The notes under the pieces: model-generated
The model's database searches: none
Told to the model about the DNA's origin: nothing
Seen by the model: the letters and a program-made list of their open reading frames with translations, nothing else
Shown here: in pieces, positions 51,150 to 55,783 of the stretch
Layout of the letters: each line of letters opens with the position of its first letter
How positions within the stretch are numbered: position 1 is the first letter of the stretch
Position numbers and translations under genes: made by a program
Origin: JBFLYC01 sp040756735
GTDB lineage: Bacteria > Bacillota > DSM-16504 > Desulfitibacterales > Desulfitibacteraceae
Assembly: GCA_040756735.1 (NCBI GenBank)
Contig: JBFLYC010000023.1
Coordinates: forward strand, 1 to 55,783
DNA length: 55,783 nt
Reading direction: 5' to 3'

Positions 51150-52319
51150 ATGGTATCTATAAGTTGGCAAAAAGTATCAGATAACCTATTGTTACTAGGA
51201 TATTCTACAAGGGACATGGCTTATTCAGCTAATTCAGCAGGGTTCAAGGCGATCAGCATAGATTATTTCGGTGACCTTGACCAAAAGCGCATGATAAAAA
51301 ATATTTCGCTGGTTAGAGACCTGGACAGGGATTTTTCCGCAGAAAATCTTGTTTTAGCTGCCATGGATGTTCCTGCCGGTTTTTTAATATATGGAGCTAA
51401 TCTAGAGAATTATCCTCAACTTATCGATTTGCTCTCCACAAAACACACAATTTTGGGAAATTCTTCACAAGCATTAAAGAAGGCCAGGAGTATTGCCTCT
51501 TTAACACAAGTCCTTGGGAAAACTGATTTTTCTATTCCAAAAAGTTTATTTGCAGCGCCACAAGAAGAGCCTGCCGGCAGGTGGCTGATAAAACCCAGCC
51601 TAAGTGGCGGTGGAATAGGTATTAGACAGTATAAAAAAAATGAAACAGTAAAAAAAGGAGAGTATTTGCAGCAGTTTGTTGAAGGCAAGACACTTTCTGC
51701 GGTTTTTTTGGCTGATGGCGCTAAGTGTTTACTTTTAGGAATCACTGAGCAAATTGTAGGCGCCAGGGAGTATGGCGCAGATGGATATAAATGGGCAGGT
51801 AATATTTTCCCTTGGAACCCAATGGATGAGCAGTTCTACAAAAGAATATGGGAAAAAATCTATTGTTTAATAAAAATCCTTAGTAAAAATTGCGGGCTAA
51901 AAGGGCTTAATTGCATTGATTTTATTTTAAATGATACTGGTATCCATCTATTAGAAGTTAACCCGCGCTTTTCCGGTTCGGTTGAACTGCTGGAACGTTA
52001 TTTTGGTTTAAGCCTGCTGCCCTGGCACATTACTGCTTGCATGGATGGAATTTTACCTGATGAACTTGACATTAATCTCAACAAGGAAAAAACCATCATT
52101 AAAGCAGTGCTTTATGCTGAAGAGGATATAGTTATCACAGACAGCGATGTTTTTGACAGGCTGCTGGCTCATGATATCCCTCATAAATGTGATCGCATAG
52201 ATAGAGGTTCTCCCATGTGTACTATTATTAGAGAAGGAAAAACCAGGGAAGAATGCCTGGAGATAATATGGTCTGCTGTTGAGCAGATTAAAGGTTGTGT
52301 TTACAGTTATGGTTCTTAG
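51150..52319 (+). CDS. ATP-grasp ligase
   Basis: 389 residues. A preATP-grasp domain (LLLLGYSTRDMAYSANSAGFKAISID) is followed by the ATP-grasp fold: WLIKPSLSGGGIGI forms the Gly-rich loop, EYLQQFVEGKTLSAVFLADG follows, and LLEVNPRFSGSVELLERYFG carries the metal-binding Glu and Asn. It would form an amide or peptide bond through an acyl phosphate. Uncharacterised ATP-grasp proteins recur in bacterial H4MPT gene clusters, and methanofuran assembly includes a tyramine-glutamate ligation and polyglutamylation by such enzymes. A role in making or modifying a methanofuran-like cofactor is therefore reasonable. It overlaps the FwdB gene by 11 bp. Confidence 0.8.
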   Translation: MVSISWQKVSDNLLLLGYSTRDMAYSANSAGFKAISIDYFGDLDQKRMIKNISLVRDLDRDFSAENLVLAAMDVPAGFLIYGANLENYPQLIDLLSTKHTILGNSSQALKKARSIASLTQVLGKTDFSIPKSLFAAPQEEPAGRWLIKPSLSGGGIGIRQYKKNETVKKGEYLQQFVEGKTLSAVFLADGAKCLLLGITEQIVGAREYGADGYKWAGNIFPWNPMDEQFYKRIWEKIYCLIKILSKNCGLKGLNCIDFILNDTGIHLLEVNPRFSGSVELLERYFGLSLLPWHITACMDGILPDELDINLNKEKTIIKAVLYAEEDIVITDSDVFDRLLAHDIPHKCDRIDRGSPMCTIIREGKTREECLEIIWSAVEQIKGCVYSYGS

Positions 52320-53616
52320 GAAGGAGAAGCAACATCATAATGTGGTATGTCCATTTTGCAGCCTGCTTTGTGATGACTTAACTGTGATTACAAGGGGAAA
52401 TGCCATTGTAGAAGTTAATGGGGCATGCAACACGGGTTTGAGTAGGTTTATTAACGCACATAAGAATAGAGCTCGTTGCATGGTGCACGGTGCAGCTAGT
52501 GAATATTCCAGGGCTGTACAAGCAGCTGCCGAAATTCTATCAGGCTGCAGGCATCCCTTGATCTTTGGCTTAAGCAGCGCAGTTTGTGAGGCCCAGAAGG
52601 AGGCAGTTCTTCTGGCACAATTAATTAAAGCAAGTATTGATGTAGCTTCGCCTGCTAACTTGACGCCTTCAGTCATGGCTGTACAGCTGGCGGGTTTTCC
52701 TACATGTACTCTGGGAGAGGTGAAAAACCGGGCGGACGTTGTTGTATTTTGGGGATGCGGTTCTGGAGCTTCTTGCCAGCAGTTCTTTTCGAGATTCTCC
52801 ATAAACGCTAAAGGGGAGTTTATAACCAGGGGTGAAAAGGACAGATTTATAATCAGCGTGGATACAGCGCCTGCAGCGGCTGCCAAATATGCAAACTTGA
52901 TTCTACGGGTAGATGCCGGCCAAGACTATGAGGTGCTGGGAGTGCTGCGCGGGTTAATCAAAGGTAAAAAGATCTTGCAGCAAAAGGTTGGAGGAATTTG
53001 TCTGGAGAAATTAAAGGAATTGGCAAAGAGATTAAAGCAGTGCAGATACGGTGTGTTTGTTTATGGCACTGGCCTAGCAAGTACAAGAAGGGCATATATG
53101 AATGTGGCGGCAGCAGTTTCGCTGGTAAGAGACCTTAACAGTTTTACCAGGTTTAGTATTGTTCCTGTATATGGGGATGATTATGCAAATGTATCCGGCG
53201 TTCAACAAATTTTTGCTTCTGTTAGCGGATACCCCTTAGCAGTAAATTTTTCGAGGGAGTATCCACGGTATAATCCTGGGGAATTCTCAGCAGCAGAATT
53301 AATCAGTAATGAAGATGTTGATGGCATCTTAATGGTGGGCGCTGAACCGGAAGATAATTTGCCTGGACCAGTTCTAAAAGGCTTAAAGAATATTCCTCTA
53401 ATTTTGATTAACTCACATCATAGCCCACTTATGAAGTATGCCGATGTTGTGATACCTACAACAGTTAATGGGGTTGGTGCATCAGGGACTTACTTTAGGG
53501 TGGACGGTGTGCCTTTATATGCCGACAAGTTGCTGGATGATGTAGGTTATATCAGCGATTTTGAAGCTTTGAAGCTGCTTTCGGAAAGGCTGTGTGCTAA
53601 TGTTAAAAGTGATTAA
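52309..53616 (+). CDS. Formylmethanofuran dehydrogenase B-like (FwdB/FhcB)
   Basis: About 435 residues from ATG 52309. It matches FwdB/FmdB: VVCPFCSLLCDDL with cluster cysteines C14, C17, C21 and C40, the run EVKNRADVVVFWGC, then RYNPGEFSAAELI, HHSPLMKYADVVIPTT and GTYFRVDGVPLYADK. In archaeal FwdB a Cys in a CHGPS-like motif binds tungsten/molybdenum and is essential for CO2 reduction. The equivalent position here is Asn117 (ASPANLTPSVMA), so the redox centre is probably lost. This recalls FhcB of aerobic methylotrophs, a structural subunit of a formyl-transfer/hydrolase complex. Unlike what I recall for FhcB, the four N-terminal cysteines remain. It overlaps FwdA by 17 bp. Confidence 0.88.
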   Translation: MVLRKEKQHHNVVCPFCSLLCDDLTVITRGNAIVEVNGACNTGLSRFINAHKNRARCMVHGAASEYSRAVQAAAEILSGCRHPLIFGLSSAVCEAQKEAVLLAQLIKASIDVASPANLTPSVMAVQLAGFPTCTLGEVKNRADVVVFWGCGSGASCQQFFSRFSINAKGEFITRGEKDRFIISVDTAPAAAAKYANLILRVDAGQDYEVLGVLRGLIKGKKILQQKVGGICLEKLKELAKRLKQCRYGVFVYGTGLASTRRAYMNVAAAVSLVRDLNSFTRFSIVPVYGDDYANVSGVQQIFASVSGYPLAVNFSREYPRYNPGEFSAAELISNEDVDGILMVGAEPEDNLPGPVLKGLKNIPLILINSHHSPLMKYADVVIPTTVNGVGASGTYFRVDGVPLYADKLLDDVGYISDFEALKLLSERLCANVKSD

Positions 53617-55228
53617 CGGTTATGTCTATGACCCAGTCCAGGGACTAAATGGTCAAAAGAAGGACCTTTGGATTGACAATGGGACCATAATTGAAGCCCC
53701 TGAGGAAAAGAGTCAAGGCTGCCAGGTAATAGATGCGGCTGACATGATTGTTATGCCTGGGGGAGTGGATATTCATAGTCATATTGCGGGACCAAAAATA
53801 TACTCTGCCCGGCTTCTAAGGCCTGAGGAATATCGGAGATACTATGACCTTAAGAAGAGAACCTTGCAGGAAAGTACGGCAGTTGCTGTGCCAACTATTT
53901 CTTTGACCGGCTTTTTATACACTAAGATGGGCTATACTACGGTGATGGAAGCAGCTGTCCCACCTATCATGGCCCGTCATGCACACATGGATCTAAATGA
54001 CATTCCGGTGATAGATAAGGGTTGCTTTATCCTCATGGGAAATAATCGTTATATTTTTGATTTAATCAGCAGAAAACAAAAGGGTCAATTGAAGGATTTT
54101 GTTGCCTGGCTCCTGCACAATACCGGAGGGTATGCTATTAAAATAGTTGATCCAGGGGGAGTGGACTCTTGGAAAGGACAGAAGGTTATATGCAGTCTTG
54201 ATGACTTGTTGGAGGGTTTTAATATAAGTCCGAGACATATTTTAGCATCTCTCGCTGAGGCAAGTGATGAACTTGGGCTTCCCCACGGCATTCATGTGCA
54301 CTGCAATAACCTAGGTATGCCGGGCAATATTCTAACCACTGAAGAGACAATAACTGCAGTTTCCGGCAGGCGGCTTCACCTTGCACATGTTCAATTTCAC
54401 TGTTATGGAGGGACATCCGTTGATAATTGGAATTCTGCAGCCTACCGGCTGATAGAGCTTCTTGAGAAGAATAGCAATGTGACTGTGGATGTTGGTCAAA
54501 TTATGTTTGGTGAAACTACGGCGCTGTCGGCTGATGGGCGGCTTCAATATGAATTGCATCGGGCTTCTGGCTGTAAATGGATGAACAAGGACATTGAAAT
54601 GGAAACAGGATCAGGTTTGCTTCCACTGAGTTACAGTGAAAAAAACTGGATAAATGTAATGCAATGGGCTGCAGGTTTGGAATTGCTTTTGTCGGCAACT
54701 AACCCATGGCAGCTATTCTTAACAACTGACCATCCAAATGGATGTTCTTTCGTCAACTACCCATTGATTATACAACTGCTGATGGACAAGGGGTTTCGCA
54801 GGCAAGTTATGCAAAAGCTTAATAAAAAGGGCCTTAAGAGGACTGCCTTGCTGGATATTGACAGGGAATATTCGCTAAATGATATAGTTGTTATTACCAG
54901 GTCCGGTCCCGCTAAAGCTTTGGGCCTAAAAAGGAAGGGACATCTGCAAGTTGGCGCTGATGCAGATATTGCCATATATCGCAAAGCAAATGGTAGAGTT
55001 GATTTTTCTAAAGCTTATTATGTTATTAAATCAGGAAAAATGGTTGTAAAAGAAGGCGAAATTATCGACAGGTTTCCTGGAGTTACTTATATGGTTAAAC
55101 CGAGATATGATGAGAACATTACTGAAGTGATAAGAGCTTATTATAAAAAATACAGTACAATTTCTGCTGCTAATTATGCTGTGCAGGACAATTATTACAA
55201 GGCCAAAGAGGTGATTCCATGCACGTAA
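53600..55228 (+). CDS. Formylmethanofuran dehydrogenase/hydrolase A (FwdA/FhcA)
   Basis: About 542 residues, ATG 53600 (GTG 53594 is possible). An amidohydrolase-fold protein with all expected metal ligands: H59 and H61 (GGVDIHSHIAG), the carboxylated Lys181 (GGYAIKIVDPGG), H232/H234 (GIHVHCNNLG) and the catalytic Asp377 (LTTDHPNG). FwdA hydrolyses formylmethanofuran to formate or acts in reverse. The conserved binuclear site supports activity, unlike the altered FwdB. With FwdB and the Ftr piece downstream, it would release formate from formyl-methanofuran. FwdC was not found in the window. Confidence 0.93.
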   Translation: MLKVINGYVYDPVQGLNGQKKDLWIDNGTIIEAPEEKSQGCQVIDAADMIVMPGGVDIHSHIAGPKIYSARLLRPEEYRRYYDLKKRTLQESTAVAVPTISLTGFLYTKMGYTTVMEAAVPPIMARHAHMDLNDIPVIDKGCFILMGNNRYIFDLISRKQKGQLKDFVAWLLHNTGGYAIKIVDPGGVDSWKGQKVICSLDDLLEGFNISPRHILASLAEASDELGLPHGIHVHCNNLGMPGNILTTEETITAVSGRRLHLAHVQFHCYGGTSVDNWNSAAYRLIELLEKNSNVTVDVGQIMFGETTALSADGRLQYELHRASGCKWMNKDIEMETGSGLLPLSYSEKNWINVMQWAAGLELLLSATNPWQLFLTTDHPNGCSFVNYPLIIQLLMDKGFRRQVMQKLNKKGLKRTALLDIDREYSLNDIVVITRSGPAKALGLKRKGHLQVGADADIAIYRKANGRVDFSKAYYVIKSGKMVVKEGEIIDRFPGVTYMVKPRYDENITEVIRAYYKKYSTISAANYAVQDNYYKAKEVIPCT

Positions 55229-55695
55229 AGGGAGTATATATAGACAATACCTTTGCTGAAGGATTTACCATGTACGGAACAAGAATATTGATAACAGCCG
55301 TCACTGAAAAGTGGGCCTATGAAAGCGCTTTGGCTGTTACTGGATTTGCCTCATCTGTGATCGGCTGCGGGTGTGAGGCTGGAATTGAAGGCAAGGCTGT
55401 GAGTACTCCAGATGGGAGGCCGGGATATAACATATTGCTGTTTGCAATGAACATGGAGGATCTGCAAAAACATTTAATTCAAAGAATTGGGCAGTGTATT
55501 ATGACAGTGCCGTCTACAGCCTGCTACAACAATCTTGAGGGGCAAGCCACAGTGGCTGTAGGCAATAAAATCCGGTACTTCGGGGATGGATACCAGTCCA
55601 GCAAATTGATAGGCAGCAGGAGACTGTGGCGTGTACCTGTAATGGATGGCGAATTTATTCTAGCGTTAGTTTACTACGGCCTTTGTAAAAAATAG
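55219..55695 (+). CDS. ftr: Formylmethanofuran:H4MPT formyltransferase, N-lobe only
   Basis: 158 residues (AGAGGTG upstream; overlaps fwdA by 10 bp). It aligns with the N-terminal lobe of Ftr/FhcD: IDNTFAEGFTMYGTRILITA, then GFASSVIGCGCEAGIEG, TPDGRPGYNILLFAMN, QRIGQCIMTVPSTACY, IRYFGDGYQ and RVPVMDGEFI. Ftr is normally close to 300 residues with a second, similar lobe starting at a conserved GGNF-type motif. Here the protein ends in LALVYYGLCKK, and no frame in the remaining 88 bp continues the family. It is a truncated gene, a split gene or a single-lobe variant. Confidence 0.88.
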   Translation: MHVKGVYIDNTFAEGFTMYGTRILITAVTEKWAYESALAVTGFASSVIGCGCEAGIEGKAVSTPDGRPGYNILLFAMNMEDLQKHLIQRIGQCIMTVPSTACYNNLEGQATVAVGNKIRYFGDGYQSSKLIGSRRLWRVPVMDGEFILALVYYGLCKK

Positions 55696-55783
55696 GCTTA
55701 AACCCAGTAAAAATGGGCGTTTCCGGAATCATGTCCTGTATACACTAAAAATCATTTAACCAGCATATCATACAATTCTTGCA
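55696..55783. other. Window end, no gene seen
   Basis: 88 bp after the ftr stop. A weak stem (CCCA/TGGG extended by AAA/TTT) occurs at about 55701-55722, without a T-tract. No continuation of Ftr in any frame. Confidence 0.4.

Noticed and set aside
52335..52886. 183-codon minus-strand ORF within the FwdB-like gene
   Set aside because: Antisense shadow; the + strand carries the conserved FwdB motifs.
1..55783. Intact insertion sequences, rRNA genes or CRISPR arrays
   Set aside because: None seen: no transposase, integrase or rRNA signature on either strand that I could support.

Overview
The window looks like a low-GC, anaerobic Firmicute chromosome of the Peptococcaceae/Clostridia type. This rests on the AT-rich sequence, clear Shine-Dalgarno sites, a Ni-CO dehydrogenase, an MttB-family methyltransferase, sigma-54 regulation, an ECF transporter and several toxin-antitoxin pairs. 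I did not identify the species.

Region by region. (1) 1-8500 is accessory DNA: a PIN protein, a DUF4143 ATPase, an RQC-like protein, a TPR/DUF1186/SEC-C protein, a DUF6429 protein, a YefM/YoeB module with a recognisable operator, a truncated nucleotidyltransferase and a membrane LuxR regulator. A 39-bp palindrome occurs twice here. (2) 8500-15300 holds zinc-ribbon, FecR, DUF3592 and other membrane or envelope proteins. It carries a 311-bp direct repeat and several frameshifts. (3) 15500-21010 has a decayed GAF-LuxR regulator, then an Rrf2 regulator, Ni-CODH, a CooF-like ferredoxin, an FAD/NAD oxidoreductase and an HPP protein. (4) 21060-32130 is a decaying redox and transport region. Pieces of a histidine kinase, AprA-like flavoproteins, a TAXI-TRAP transporter, a CBS-PAS regulator, HyuA, a LUD protein and a GltD-like protein are joined mid-gene, among an intact GltD-like oxidoreductase, HyuB and an MttB homolog. 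(5) 32290-55783 is a coherent catabolic region.

Region 5 is the most interesting. A sigma-54 activator precedes a sigma-54 promoter (33468-33484). That promoter drives an amidohydrolase, a BFD [2Fe-2S] protein, a DAO-family FAD amine oxidoreductase, methenyl-H4MPT cyclohydrolase (Mch), a TPP-dependent 2-oxoacid/acetoin dehydrogenase E1alpha-E1beta-E2 set, and a second sigma-54 activator. Next comes a carbohydrate set: DhnA-type aldolase, PfkB kinase, ADP-ribosylglycohydrolase, zinc alcohol dehydrogenase and FGGY kinase. A second sigma-54 promoter (47544-47560) precedes an ECF transporter (S, T and two ATPases), an ATP-grasp ligase, FwdB/FhcB-like and FwdA/FhcA-like proteins, and a half-length formyltransferase (Ftr).

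Mch, Ftr and Fwd/Fhc catalyse consecutive steps between methenyl-H4MPT and formate or CO2. The region therefore encodes most of an archaeal-type tetrahydromethanopterin/methanofuran C1 pathway inside a Firmicute. It is probably used to oxidise C1 units released by amine demethylation. The FwdB-like protein lacks the expected tungsten-ligand cysteine. This suggests a hydrolytic, formate-releasing complex like that of aerobic methylotrophs, not a CO2-reducing one. No methylene-H4MPT dehydrogenase and no FwdC appear in the window.
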